NCBI GenBank assembly: GCA_038216465.1
Contig: JBBQQC010000005.1
Coordinates: forward strand, 61,685-125,684
Source of the DNA: JACCZX01 sp038216465
GTDB taxonomy: Bacteria > Pseudomonadota > Gammaproteobacteria > Burkholderiales > Burkholderiaceae_F
Length of the DNA stretch: 64,000 nt
Reading direction: 5' to 3'
Shown one piece after another: positions 50,827-59,741 of this stretch (the stretch's first letter is position 1; each line of letters starts with the position of its first letter). The position numbers were made by a program, and so were the translations under genes. The notes under the pieces were generated by a model. It was not told the DNA's origin, made no database searches, and was given only the letters and a program-made list of their open reading frames with translations.

Positions 50827-51915
50827 ATGCCAACGTACTTGCCGTTGACTTATTTGGGACAAGCGGTGTTCGCCGCATTCGTGACGGCCTTGCTGATACT
50901 GATGCTGCGCCGTCCGGCGGAACGGTGGCAGTTGGTCGATGTGCCCGGCGGGCGCAAGCGACACACGGCGCCCGTTGCGGTAACCGGTGGCGTAGCGATC
51001 ACGTCCGCCCTGTTGCTGGCGCTGGCCGCGTCATTTTCGGCGTTCGGCCAGTACGCAGCGTTCTTCGTCGGCGTCGTAATACTGGCGATGACAGGGTTGC
51101 TTGACGACCTCGGTGAAGTGTCGGCGGGAACGAAAATGCTGGTGCAGATTTTCGTGGCGGTGCTGATGACGTCCGGCGGCGCAAATTTTCTGGTGAACCT
51201 AGGGAACCTGTTCGCGACTGACCCGATTAACACTCGGCTATGGGGCATTCCGCTGACCGTGTTTGCAACGGTGGCGGTCATCAACGCCATCAACATGTTC
51301 GATGGTATGGATGGTCTCGCTGGAAGCCTTGTGCTGGTGATCCTCGTTTTCTTCGCGCTGTTCGCTCTCGCCGTCGGCGACTTCAATGCAGCAAAGATCA
51401 TCATTGTCCTGGCGGGGGCCATCATCGGTTTTCTGTTCTTCAACCTGCCGTGGCCAGTGCGCGGCGACCACCGGACCTTCATGGGCGACGCCGGCAGCAT
51501 GGTGCTCGGCTTCGCCATCGTATGGTTTGCGGTTTCGCTGACGCAGCAAAACACGATCAACGTGCCGCCGCCTACCATGCTGTGGGTGCTCGGTATCGTG
51601 CTGATGGACGTGTTCACGGTGACGGTGCGACGTCTGGCGCGTCGTCGCAGTCCGATGTCGCCGGATCGGGACCATATTCATCACATCCTGATGCGGCGCG
51701 GTTACCCGCCGCGCACCACGTTGGCGGTGCTGGTCGCGGCCAATGTCCTGCTTGCAGCAATCGGCACGCTGCTCTGGTGCCTCGACGTTCCCGATTGGTG
51801 GATCTTCGGATTGTTTCTGGTGCTCTGCGCCGCTTACTTCGCTTTTTTTTTCATGCCGTTTCGTCTCTATCGGGCGCGCGCACGCGCAAGCGACGATAGC
51901 GACGAATCGGGCTGA
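50827..51915 (+). CDS. wecA: Undecaprenyl-phosphate sugar-1-phosphate transferase, WecA/MraY family
   Basis: This enzyme starts O-antigen synthesis by moving a sugar-1-phosphate (usually GlcNAc-1-P) to undecaprenyl phosphate. The 362-residue protein has about eleven hydrophobic spans. The cytoplasmic motifs are GLLDDLGE, INMFDGMDGLAGS, GDAGSMVLGF and the C-terminal-loop RDHIHHILMRRG, whose H-x-H-H pattern fits the WecA branch rather than MraY. It closes the plus-strand run, six bases after the GT4 gene, and faces galU with an 11-base gap. Confidence 0.92.
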   Translation: MPTYLPLTYLGQAVFAAFVTALLILMLRRPAERWQLVDVPGGRKRHTAPVAVTGGVAITSALLLALAASFSAFGQYAAFFVGVVILAMTGLLDDLGEVSAGTKMLVQIFVAVLMTSGGANFLVNLGNLFATDPINTRLWGIPLTVFATVAVINAINMFDGMDGLAGSLVLVILVFFALFALAVGDFNAAKIIIVLAGAIIGFLFFNLPWPVRGDHRTFMGDAGSMVLGFAIVWFAVSLTQQNTINVPPPTMLWVLGIVLMDVFTVTVRRLARRRSPMSPDRDHIHHILMRRGYPPRTTLAVLVAANVLLAAIGTLLWCLDVPDWWIFGLFLVLCAAYFAFFFMPFRLYRARARASDDSDESG

Positions 51916-51926
51916 TCCTGTTTAAT

Positions 51927-52763
51927 CTAAACGGCGTAGCCGGCCTTGCGCGCGAAGTGGATGGTTGCAGCGACGAAACCTTCCTTCGATCCGCAATCGA
52001 AGCGCCGCCCCTGGTAGCGGTATGCGAACGTCGTGTCCATGGGCACCATGCGCGCAATGGCATCGGTAAGCTGCACTTCACCACCCGCACCGCGCGGAAT
52101 CAACCGCAGGTGCTCGAAGATTTCGGGCTCCAAGACGTAGCGCCCGGTCACCGCCAGAGTCGACGGCGCTTGATCCGGCGCGGGCTTCTCGACGATGTGC
52201 GCGATGCGCGACAGGCGCCCCTCGACCGGAACGCTGCTGACGATTCCGTAACGCTGCGTGTCCGCTGGTGGCACGTCCTCCACCGCCAGCACGTTACCGC
52301 CGCCGCGCGCAGAGCGCGCTTCGACCAGCTGGCCGATCCCCGATTGTTCGGCGTCGATAAAATCGTCGGCGAGATTGACGGCGAACGGTTCATCGCCGAC
52401 GATCGACTCCGCGCACAGCACCGCGTGTCCCAAGCCCAGTGGCTCGGACTGGCGTGTGTAGACGAAGCTTTCAGTTTCCGGAGATATGTTCCGCACCACC
52501 TCGAGCAATTCAAACTTTCCCTTGGCCGCCAGTTCGGCCTCGAGCTCGGGCGCACGATCGAAATGGTCGGCAATCGATCGCTTGCTGCGGCCGGTAATGA
52601 ATATCATCTGCGTGATCCCGGCCGCAGCGGCTTCCTCGACTGCGTACTGAATCAACGGCTTGTCGACGACCGGCAGCATTTCCTTCGGCATCGCCTTAGT
52701 TGCCGGCAAGAACCGTGTGCCAAGCCCGGCGACGGGGAAGACTGCCTTGCGTACCGGCTTCAT
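51927..52763 (-). CDS. galU: UTP-glucose-1-phosphate uridylyltransferase
   Basis: GalU makes UDP-glucose, the precursor used by GalE and Ugd in this locus. The 278-residue protein begins AVFPVAGLGTRFLPATKAMP and continues EMLPVVDKPLIQYAVEEA. FITGRSKRSIADHFD and LGLGHAVLCAESIVGDEPF are further GalU signatures, and CGSKEGFVAATIHFA lies near the end. It is convergent with the WecA-type gene and divergent from apaH. It marks the right boundary of the polysaccharide locus. Confidence 0.97.
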   Translation of the reverse strand: MKPVRKAVFPVAGLGTRFLPATKAMPKEMLPVVDKPLIQYAVEEAAAAGITQMIFITGRSKRSIADHFDRAPELEAELAAKGKFELLEVVRNISPETESFVYTRQSEPLGLGHAVLCAESIVGDEPFAVNLADDFIDAEQSGIGQLVEARSARGGGNVLAVEDVPPADTQRYGIVSSVPVEGRLSRIAHIVEKPAPDQAPSTLAVTGRYVLEPEIFEHLRLIPRGAGGEVQLTDAIARMVPMDTTFAYRYQGRRFDCGSKEGFVAATIHFARKAGYAV

Positions 52764-52827
52764 CGTTGCTCCAGACCTTCATGCGGTCACATCAACGCCG
52801 CATGCTAACAAGGTGATGGGCCGACCG
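52764..52827. promoter_or_regulatory. Short divergent region between galU and apaH
   Basis: These 64 bases separate the two divergent starts. ACAAGG at about 52808-52813 is a possible ribosome site for an apaH ATG at 52816; the alternative ATG at 52828 is preceded by GGTGATGGG. Promoter boxes are not evident. Confidence 0.3.
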
Positions 52828-53643
52828 ATGGCGACCTACGCAATCGGCGATGTCCAGGGTTGCCTGTCGAGCTTCACGCAGCTTGCAGCGAGACTGCCTG
52901 CCGCTGAGCGCTTCATCTTCGTCGGAGATCTCGTCAATCGGGGTTTCGAATCACTGGCGACGCTGCGCCACATCAAGGCGCTGGTCGAGCACGGCCAGGC
53001 CGTTGCTTTGTTGGGAAACCATGATCTTCATCTGCTCGCGGCCGCGGCCGGAGTCAGGCCGCTAAAACGTGCGGACACATTGCAGCAAGTACTCGATGCG
53101 GCCGACAGCAACGAGCTACTCGCGTGGGTGCGCAACCGCCCGCTGGCGCATTTCGAGAGCGGCACGCTGTTTGTGCACGCCGGTGTGCTGCCGCCGTGGA
53201 CGGTAGAACAAACACTGTCGCTGGCCGCTGAAGTACACCGATCGTTGGTGGCGGACGACGACAACGCGTTCCTGTGCCAGATGTACGGTGACGAACCGCG
53301 CCAATGGAGCGAGGATCTAACCGGCAACGATCGCTTGCGCTGTGTTGTCAACGCGCTGACGCGCGTGCGTATGCTGTCTGCGGATGGAACGATGGATCTG
53401 AAGCACAAGGATGCGGCAAACAGAGCGCGGTCAGGCGAGCCGTGGTTCGATCACCCGCGGCGCGCGACGCGCGGTTCGCTTGTCGTCTTCGGCCATTGGT
53501 CCGCCGAGGGCCTGGTTGCCCGATCCAATGTGATCGGGCTTGACACGGGGTGCGTATGGGGCGGCAAGCTCACCGCACTGCGGCTGAGCGACCGCGCGAT
53601 CTTTCAGTGTGACTGCCCGGTATCGCAGGCCGTGGCAGGCTGA
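52828..53643 (+). CDS. apaH: Symmetrical diadenosine tetraphosphatase
   Basis: ApaH hydrolyses Ap4A to two ADP and also removes certain nucleoside caps from RNA. The 271-residue metallophosphoesterase has YAIGDVQGCLSSFTQL, FVGDLVNRGFES and LLGNHDLHLLA, giving the D-x-H-like, G-D-x-x-x-R-G and G-N-H-D motifs. FVHAGVLPPWTVEQ and FGHWSAEGL complete the site. The D-x-H position reads D-V-Q, as is normal for ApaH. The start may be 52816, four codons upstream. The gene's 3' end overlaps plsC on the other strand by 40 bases. Confidence 0.95.
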   Translation: MATYAIGDVQGCLSSFTQLAARLPAAERFIFVGDLVNRGFESLATLRHIKALVEHGQAVALLGNHDLHLLAAAAGVRPLKRADTLQQVLDAADSNELLAWVRNRPLAHFESGTLFVHAGVLPPWTVEQTLSLAAEVHRSLVADDDNAFLCQMYGDEPRQWSEDLTGNDRLRCVVNALTRVRMLSADGTMDLKHKDAANRARSGEPWFDHPRRATRGSLVVFGHWSAEGLVARSNVIGLDTGCVWGGKLTALRLSDRAIFQCDCPVSQAVAG

Positions 53644-54437
53644 TCACGACGGTCGACTGGCTGCACGGATTCCAAGCCAAGCTTTTGCGCGATCGCGGCC
53701 CGCGCCGCGCGCGCGATGGCATGTCGATCGGGCGCATCGCCGACTGGAACCGGCGGCAGCAGAGCGACTTCCACGACCAGTTGATCGGCCACCAACACAC
53801 GCGCGAGCGAGGTGAAGAGCCCCATTTCACCAATGAACGCTGCCGCCGCCGAGCGCTGGCCGCGCTCGGTGTAGCGAATCGCGACCGGCCATATCGATGC
53901 GCCGACGGCGATTGCTGGCGCGATCACGTTCGAGTGAAACGGCAGCAGCTCGCTGCCGTCGGTCGTCGTCCCTTCGGCAAACACGACAATCGTTTCTCCC
54001 AGCTGCAGATGCTCGCCGACGGTGCGGTTCATCGCCGCCACCGCGTGGCGCCGCCCGCGCTCGATGTACAACGTTCCACCGCGCGAGACCAAAATACCTA
54101 GCAGCGGCCATTGCCCGATCTCGGCCTTGGCAATAAAACGGCTGGGCAGCACCGCATTGATGGCGAAAATGTCCATCCACGACACGTGGTTGGCCAACGC
54201 GAGGCGCCCATGCGTCCGCGGATCGAGACCATCACGCTGCAGGTCGGGCGCAATCACGACGCCGGTCGCGAGAACGCGCGCGCCGCACAGCCCGATCAGA
54301 ATGCGCGACCACACACGGTTGATGCGATTGCGAACGATCTGTCCGGCAAACGGAAAAATGACCAGCACGATGGCAACGCCGAGCAGTACGTGCGCCGAGA
54401 AAATCACCGCGCGCAGCGGTGCCAACAGCCATCGCAT
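53604..54437 (-). CDS. plsC: 1-acyl-sn-glycerol-3-phosphate acyltransferase
   Basis: PlsC-type enzymes make phosphatidic acid at the inner membrane. The 277-residue protein has an N-terminal hydrophobic segment (VIFSAHVLLGVAIVLVIFPF). The catalytic H-x4-D lies in ANHVSWMDIF near residue 93, and the substrate motif is VVFAEGTTTDG. SRGGTLYIERGRR is motif II. The ATG shares one base with the upstream pyrC' stop (TGATG), so it is coupled to the pyrimidine genes. A lipid A or ornithine-lipid acyltransferase role cannot be wholly excluded for this family. Confidence 0.9.
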   Translation of the reverse strand: MRWLLAPLRAVIFSAHVLLGVAIVLVIFPFAGQIVRNRINRVWSRILIGLCGARVLATGVVIAPDLQRDGLDPRTHGRLALANHVSWMDIFAINAVLPSRFIAKAEIGQWPLLGILVSRGGTLYIERGRRHAVAAMNRTVGEHLQLGETIVVFAEGTTTDGSELLPFHSNVIAPAIAVGASIWPVAIRYTERGQRSAAAAFIGEMGLFTSLARVLVADQLVVEVALLPPVPVGDAPDRHAIARAARAAIAQKLGLESVQPVDRRDQPATACDTGQSH

Positions 54438-55720
54438 CAACAACTCGACGCGTCGTAGCGGACTTCGCCGCCGACCAGCGTGTAGCGCACCCGGCCCTGT
54501 AACTCATAGCCTGCAAACGGCGTGTTCTTGCCCGCGCTGACTAGTGTTTCGGCGCCGACCACCCACGGCGTCGACGCATCGAAGACGACCACGTCCGCCT
54601 TTGCTCCCACCGTCAGCCGGCCTTTCGCTGAACCTTTGCTGAGAATCCCCGCGGGAGCGCTCGTTATTTTTGTGAGCGCTTGCAACAGCGCGACGTTATG
54701 CTCGCCGGCCCACTTAAGGGTCAGCGGCAACAACGTTTCGAGTGCGCTCGCGCCCGGCTCCGCCTCTCCGAACGGCAGCAGTTTGTCGTCTTCGCCGATC
54801 GGCGCGTGATCCGAGCAGATGAGGTCGATCGTGCCGTCAGAGAGCCCCGCGACGATCGCGTCACGGTCGCGCGTGCCGCGCAACGGGGGGTCGAGGCGGA
54901 AATTGGGATCGAAGTAACCGATGTCGACGTCGATCAAGTGCACGTGATGAATCGCTACGTCGGCCGTGACCGCAAGACCGTCGCGCTTCGCCTGCCGCAC
55001 GAGCTCAATGCCTTCGCGCGATGACAGGCGACAGATATGAACCTGCGCCCCGGTCGCACGCTGCAGCTCGAAGATCGTGTGCAGCGCGACCGTTTCGGCG
55101 ACGACCGGCACGGAAGGTAGCCCCAGACGGCCTGCAACCGCCCCCGCCCCAGCGACGCCGTTGCCCGCGAGTGTGTCTTCGACCGGACGCAGCCAGACTG
55201 CCAGTTCGAACGTCTTTGCGTACCGCATCGCCTGCAGCAACACCGAATTGTCGTGCGGTAGGCTGCGCGTCTGCATGAACGCAACACAGCCGGCTTCCGA
55301 CAACGTCTTGATCTCAGCCAGCGCCTCTCCTTTCAATTCGGCGGTCAGCGCACCGAGCGGATACGTGCGCGCGCCGGCCGACTCGCGCGAACGCTGACGC
55401 AGCATCCGCACTAACCCGGGTTCATCGAGCGGCGGATCGGTATCGGGAGGGCACACCACGCTGGTCACTCCACCGGCCAGCGCCGCCTTCATCTCGATCT
55501 TCAACGCGCCCTCGTGCCCCGGTTCGCGCAAGCGCGCGCACAGATCGACCAGGCCCGGGGCCACGATCAGGCCCTGCGCGTCCAGCGTGCGATCGATATG
55601 GAAACGCTCGGGCGCGCGACCGACCGCGACGATCCGCCCATCCGCGATGAACACGCCGGCGACCTTGTCGAATTGGTTCGCCGGATCGAGTACACGACCG
55701 TTGATGATGGCAATGTTCAT
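54437..55720 (-). CDS. pyrC: Dihydroorotase-like protein lacking metal ligands (PyrC'/PyrX type)
   Basis: The product has 427 residues with the overall amidohydrolase layout of type I dihydroorotase. The first metal motif, normally H-x-H in D-L-H-V-H-L-R-E-P-G, reads DLCARLREPGHEG, so both histidines are gone. The H-x-S-T-like position reads HICRLSSREG, and the late D-H-A-P-H reads SDHAPIGED. These losses match the non-catalytic PyrC' of Pseudomonas-type aspartate carbamoyltransferase, which serves as a structural partner of PyrB. The start overlaps the pyrB stop (ATGA). A catalytic dihydroorotase should therefore be encoded elsewhere. Confidence 0.88.
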   Translation of the reverse strand: MNIAIINGRVLDPANQFDKVAGVFIADGRIVAVGRAPERFHIDRTLDAQGLIVAPGLVDLCARLREPGHEGALKIEMKAALAGGVTSVVCPPDTDPPLDEPGLVRMLRQRSRESAGARTYPLGALTAELKGEALAEIKTLSEAGCVAFMQTRSLPHDNSVLLQAMRYAKTFELAVWLRPVEDTLAGNGVAGAGAVAGRLGLPSVPVVAETVALHTIFELQRATGAQVHICRLSSREGIELVRQAKRDGLAVTADVAIHHVHLIDVDIGYFDPNFRLDPPLRGTRDRDAIVAGLSDGTIDLICSDHAPIGEDDKLLPFGEAEPGASALETLLPLTLKWAGEHNVALLQALTKITSAPAGILSKGSAKGRLTVGAKADVVVFDASTPWVVGAETLVSAGKNTPFAGYELQGRVRYTLVGGEVRYDASSC

Positions 55721-56697
55721 CCCATGCTCGCCGACGACGACACGATCGACAGCACCGCCATGCGAACGGCGATGCCGAACGTCACCTGCGGCAATATCAC
55801 GCTTGCACTGCCGTCGGCGACGTGCGAGTCGATCTCGACGCCGCGATTCATCGGACCCGGGTGCATCACGATCGCATCGGGCTTCGCGAGGGCGAGTTTC
55901 TCTGCCGTCAGTCCGTAGTTGGCAAAGTATTCCGCGGCCGACGGCAATAACGCGCCGCGCATCCGCTCGCTCTGCAACCTCAACATGATGATCACGTCCG
56001 CACCGCGAATGCCTTCCTCGAACTTGGTACACACGCGTACGCCCATCTGCTCCAGCCCCGCCGGCAATAGAGTCAACGGTCCGACCGCGCGCACTTCGGG
56101 CACACCGAGCGTGGTCAGAGCATGTATGTCGGAGCGTGCGACGCGCGAATGCAGGATATCGCCGACGACGGCAACGACCAGGTTGCTGAAGTCCTTCTTG
56201 TAGTGCCGGATCGTGTACGCATCGAGCAGACCCTGCGTCGGATGCGCATGCCGGCCATCGCCGGCGTTGATCACGTGTATATACGGCGCGTGCGCGCTCG
56301 TGTGGCGCGCGATCAAATACGGAGCGCCGCTGGTCGCATGGCGCACCACGAATATGTCGGCCTGCATCGCCGTCAGATTGTTGATGGTGTCGAGCAGCGA
56401 CTCGCCCTTGGCAGCGCTCGAGCGCACGATGTCGAGGTTGAAGACGTCGGCCGACAAGCGACGTGCCGCAATCTCGAATGTGGTTCTGGTGCGCGTGCTG
56501 TTCTCAAAAAAAAGATTAAACACGCTCTTGCCGCGCAGCAACGGCACGCTTTTGACTTCGCGCTCCGCAATATTGATGAAGCGGTCGGCCGTATTCAGGA
56601 TGAGCTGGACCACCGCACGCGGGAGCCCGTCAATCGCGAGCAGGTGATGAAGCTCGCCGTTGCGGTTCAGCTGAGGGTTGCCGCCCACGTCAATCAC
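55717..56697 (-). CDS. pyrB: Aspartate carbamoyltransferase catalytic subunit
   Basis: PyrB joins carbamoyl phosphate and aspartate in pyrimidine synthesis. The 326-residue protein has FFENSTRTRTTFEIAARRL, the carbamoyl-phosphate site (S-T-R-T-R). HVINAGDGRHAHPTQGLLDAYTI and MHPGPMNRGVEIDSHVADG follow. The N-terminus carries ~20 extra residues (IDVGGNPQLNRNGELHHLLAI), as in enzymes that assemble with PyrC'. The GTG start at 56697 overlaps pyrR by eight bases. No pyrI regulatory gene is present. Confidence 0.97.
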   Translation of the reverse strand: MIDVGGNPQLNRNGELHHLLAIDGLPRAVVQLILNTADRFINIAEREVKSVPLLRGKSVFNLFFENSTRTRTTFEIAARRLSADVFNLDIVRSSAAKGESLLDTINNLTAMQADIFVVRHATSGAPYLIARHTSAHAPYIHVINAGDGRHAHPTQGLLDAYTIRHYKKDFSNLVVAVVGDILHSRVARSDIHALTTLGVPEVRAVGPLTLLPAGLEQMGVRVCTKFEEGIRGADVIIMLRLQSERMRGALLPSAAEYFANYGLTAEKLALAKPDAIVMHPGPMNRGVEIDSHVADGSASVILPQVTFGIAVRMAVLSIVSSSASMG

Positions 56698-57193
56698 CCC
56701 GCGTTTCCATCGTCAGGTGCAGCCGGTCGTCGTCGTCGCGTGTCAGCACAACGCCGACCGATGCTGGCAGCTCGATCGTGGCGCCGACGATGCTGGGCGC
56801 GACCGGCAACTCACGACCGCCGCGATCGACCAGCACTGCCAGATCAATTTTTGCGGGCCGCCCATAGTCGAAAATTTCGTTCATCGCCGCGCGCACCGTC
56901 CGTCCCGTATTGAGCACGTCGTCGACCAGCAGGATGTGACTGCCGGCGACGTCGAATACGATCTGCGACGGCCGCACGGCGGACTTCAACCCGGATTGAT
57001 CAAAATCGTCGCGATAAAAAGAAACGTCGAGAATGCCGACCGGCGCTTCGACGTTCAGCTCTTTCTTCAGACGCTCGGCCAGCCAAACTCCGCCGGTATG
57101 CACGCCGACCAGGTATAACGGTTTCGTCGAGTAGCGCTCGCGCGCGCGGCGCGCCAGTTGCAGGTAGATCGCTTCAGCGTCGAGCTCAAGCAT
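56690..57193 (-). CDS. pyrR: PyrR bifunctional protein (pyr regulator / uracil phosphoribosyltransferase family)
   Basis: This 167-residue type I phosphoribosyltransferase has LVGVHTGGVWLAERL and the PRPP-binding loop ILLVDDVLNTGRTVRAAMNE. YRDDFDQSG is the flexible hood region of PyrR. In Gram-positive bacteria PyrR attenuates pyr mRNA; in proteobacteria the regulatory role is less clear and uracil phosphoribosyltransferase activity may dominate. It overlaps both yqgF upstream and pyrB downstream by eight bases, so it belongs to the pyr operon. I chose the ATG at 57193, which gives the normal family length. Confidence 0.93.
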   Translation of the reverse strand: MLELDAEAIYLQLARRARERYSTKPLYLVGVHTGGVWLAERLKKELNVEAPVGILDVSFYRDDFDQSGLKSAVRPSQIVFDVAGSHILLVDDVLNTGRTVRAAMNEIFDYGRPAKIDLAVLVDRGGRELPVAPSIVGATIELPASVGVVLTRDDDDRLHLTMETRGD

Positions 57194-57578
57194 CGTGCGC
57201 CTTGTCATCCAGCCACTGCTGGAGAATGACTGCCGCCGCAGCGGCATCGACGTCATCCTCGTGCTCGACCACCGTCGAGCTGTAGCGCTCGTCGACGCGT
57301 TCGACCGGTAGCCGGTAGCGGCCTTCCAGCTGACGCGCGAAACGCTCGCACTTCGCAGTCATCGCGTGTGGCGCGCCATCGGCGTAGCGCGGGATTCCGA
57401 CAACCAGCGTGACGGGCTGCCATTCGGCGATTACGACGCCGAGCGCTTTCCAGCGGGCGTGTCGGCCGCTGGCATCGATCGTCGCCAGCGGACGCGCCTG
57501 ATTGCTTATGCGGTTGCCGACTGCAATGCCGATGCGCCGCGTGCCGAAGTCGAACCCCAGCACGACCCCGTCGATCAT
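57186..57578 (-). CDS. yqgF: Putative pre-16S rRNA nuclease / Holliday junction resolvase family
   Basis: YqgF (RuvX) is an RNase H-fold protein implicated in processing the 5' end of 16S rRNA. The product has 130 residues from the ATG at 57578. LGFDFGTRRIGIAVGN is the diagnostic first strand with the catalytic aspartate. LVVGIPRYADG and ERVDERYSSTVVE supply the other conserved acidic positions. An alternative ATG at 57650, overlapping the yqgE stop, would add 24 residues not normally found in the family. The gene order yqgE-yqgF-pyrR-pyrB is common in betaproteobacteria. Confidence 0.93.
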   Translation of the reverse strand: MIDGVVLGFDFGTRRIGIAVGNRISNQARPLATIDASGRHARWKALGVVIAEWQPVTLVVGIPRYADGAPHAMTAKCERFARQLEGRYRLPVERVDERYSSTVVEHEDDVDAAAAAVILQQWLDDKAHDA

Positions 57579-57642
57579 CGAACCCGACGGAACAACAGAG
57601 GAAAGGCGGAAATGGGAGCGAAGGGTTGCACGACCAGCGAGG

Positions 57643-58224
57643 TCACGCATGACCCGCGAGCCCCGTCAGCTGCGAGCTGTTGACCCCAAGCAACCTGAGC
57701 GCCGCATCGTATTTATCAACCGCAGGCACGTCGAAGATGATCTGCGGCGCTGCACCGACTGTAAGCCACGCATTCTGTGCGATCTCATGTTCCAACTGGC
57801 CGGCGCCCCACCCCGAGTAGCCGAGCGTGACCAGCACTTTGTCCGGGCCGGAACCGTCGGCGATCGCCTCGAGCACATCCTTGGACGTGGTCAGCGAAAT
57901 ATCGTCCGAAATCGTCAGCGTGGAACTGAAGTTAGAGCTCGAACCGTGCAGCACGAACCCGCGCTCGATCTGCACTGGTCCGCCGAAGTAGACCGGATCA
58001 TCCCTGCGAGGCGCAATCTCGAGCTTTAGATCGACGCGATCGAAAAGCTTGCCGAGCGTTAGATCGGTCGGCCGGTTAATCACCAGGCCGAGGGCGCCGC
58101 GATCGCTGTGGTCGCACACGTAGACGACCGAGCGCTCGAAGTTGGTATCCGCCATCGCGGGCATGGCGATGAGGAACTGATGCTTCAGGTCCATCTGGCT
58201 ATGGACCTTCGGTTCGCTCGACAT
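57643..58224 (-). CDS. yqgE: YqgE/AlgH family protein
   Basis: The product has 193 residues from the ATG at 58224. LKHQFLIAMPAMADTNFERSVVYVCDHS and ALGLVINRPTDL are the family signature. VYFGGPVQIERGFVLH and LVTLGYSGWGAGQLEHEI are also conserved. The molecular function is unknown; AlgH was named for an effect on alginate in Pseudomonas. It starts the run into yqgF and the pyr genes and is divergent from the photolyase gene, only 44 bases away. Confidence 0.94.
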   Translation of the reverse strand: MSSEPKVHSQMDLKHQFLIAMPAMADTNFERSVVYVCDHSDRGALGLVINRPTDLTLGKLFDRVDLKLEIAPRRDDPVYFGGPVQIERGFVLHGSSSNFSSTLTISDDISLTTSKDVLEAIADGSGPDKVLVTLGYSGWGAGQLEHEIAQNAWLTVGAAPQIIFDVPAVDKYDAALRLLGVNSSQLTGLAGHA

Positions 58225-58268
58225 GAGGCAGGATTGTAAACTGCAGCCGTCATACTTTGCGCGGCCCG

Positions 58269-59714
58269 ATGCAATACGAGCAGGGATTGTTCTGGTTCCG
58301 CCGGGATCTGCGCCTGACCGACAATGCCGCACTGGCGGCGGCGCTGTCGCGATGCAATCGCGTCTACTGCGCATTCATATTCGACCGCACCATCCTCGAC
58401 GAGCTGAGTGCTGCCGGCATTACGTCCGATCGGCGTGTTGATTTCATCCACCGATCGATTGTTGCACTCGCTGCGTCGCTGCAGGATCGCGGCGGCGCAC
58501 TGATCGTGCGCCACGCCGATGCTGCAGAAGCGATCGTCCAGCTAGCCGGCGAGCTCGGCGTCGACGCTGTGTTCGGCAACGCCGATTACGAGCCGTACGC
58601 GTGCGCGCGCGATCAACGAGTCCGGCACTCGCTGCTGGACCAGCGCTGCGACCTGATGCTATTCAAAGATCACGTCATCTTCGAGAAGGACGAAATCCTA
58701 AGCCGCGCCGGCACGCCGTTTAGCGTTTACACCCCTTACAAGAATGAATGGCTGAAGCGACTTACAACGAGCGATTTGGCGGTGCACGAGACGCACAGCC
58801 ACGCGAATCGCCTGACCAGGCCGGCGACGCAGCAGCCGATTCCGACGCTGAAACAGCTGGGCTTCGCACGCACCAACCTCGACGATCTTCCGCTGCCCAC
58901 CGGCGCTACGGGAGCGCAGCAAATGTTTGATGATTTCAAGGCGCGCATCGGCAATTATCAGCGCGCGCGCAATTTTCCCGCTGCGCGAGGCCCTTCATAC
59001 CTTTCGGTGCATCTGCGCTTTGGGACCCTGTCGACCCGAGAACTGGCGCGCTTCGCCTACAAGCAACGCGGATCCGTCGGTGCTCAGACCTGGCTGTCCG
59101 AGCTGATCTGGCGCGACTTCTACCAAATGATTTTATGGCACCACCCACACGTCGCCGACCATGCTTACCGCCCGCATTACGACCGCATTCAATGGGAAAG
59201 CGGCGCCCGGTCCGAAGCAAATTTTTCAGCCTGGTGCAAAGGCAAGACCGGCTACCCGTTGGTCGACGCCGCCATGGCGCAGATCAACACCAGCGGCTAC
59301 ATGCATAACCGCCTGCGCATGGTGACCGCGAGCTTTCTGACCAAGGACCTCGGCATCGACTGGCGTCGCGGCGAGCGCTATTTCGCGCGCCAGCTCAACG
59401 ACTATGACCTCGCAGCCAACAGCGGCGGCTGGCAATGGGCCGCTTCGACCGGCTGCGACGCGCAACCCTATTTCCGTATCTTCAATCCGATCACGCAGTC
59501 TTTAAAGTTCGATCGGAACGGTGACTTCATCCGCCAATATCTGCCGCGGCTCACGAACTTCACGGCAGAGGAAATTCACGCGCCGTGGTTGGTCTCGGTG
59601 AAGCGACAACGAGAAGCGGGCTGTATCGTCGGTCGCGACTATCCGAACCCTATCGTCGATCACTCGAAAGCCAGAACGAAAACACTGAACCGTTTCGGCA
59701 GAGTAAAGCGGTAG
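58269..59714 (+). CDS. phrB: Deoxyribodipyrimidine photolyase, class I
   Basis: PhrB repairs cyclobutane pyrimidine dimers with blue light, FADH- and an antenna pigment. The 481-residue protein has LFWFRRDLRLTDNAALAAAL at the N-terminus (antenna domain). In the FAD domain are LRFGTLSTRELARFA and WLSELIWRDFYQMILWHHPH. TGYPLVDAAMAQINTSGYMHNRLRM and QLNDYDLAANSGGWQWAASTGCDAQPYFRIFNP are the FAD- and lesion-binding motifs. I chose the ATG at 58269, 44 bases from the divergent yqgE. The end faces the ChpA-type gene with 27 bases between. Confidence 0.96.
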   Translation: MQYEQGLFWFRRDLRLTDNAALAAALSRCNRVYCAFIFDRTILDELSAAGITSDRRVDFIHRSIVALAASLQDRGGALIVRHADAAEAIVQLAGELGVDAVFGNADYEPYACARDQRVRHSLLDQRCDLMLFKDHVIFEKDEILSRAGTPFSVYTPYKNEWLKRLTTSDLAVHETHSHANRLTRPATQQPIPTLKQLGFARTNLDDLPLPTGATGAQQMFDDFKARIGNYQRARNFPAARGPSYLSVHLRFGTLSTRELARFAYKQRGSVGAQTWLSELIWRDFYQMILWHHPHVADHAYRPHYDRIQWESGARSEANFSAWCKGKTGYPLVDAAMAQINTSGYMHNRLRMVTASFLTKDLGIDWRRGERYFARQLNDYDLAANSGGWQWAASTGCDAQPYFRIFNPITQSLKFDRNGDFIRQYLPRLTNFTAEEIHAPWLVSVKRQREAGCIVGRDYPNPIVDHSKARTKTLNRFGRVKR

Positions 59715-59741
59715 CGGCATGCTCGTCCGCGACCTGTCCCG

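Noticed and set aside
55721..56032. N-terminal extension of the pyrC' frame
   Set aside because: It lies in pyrB coding sequence on the same strand in another frame. The ATG at 55720 overlaps the pyrB stop and begins the conserved N-terminus.
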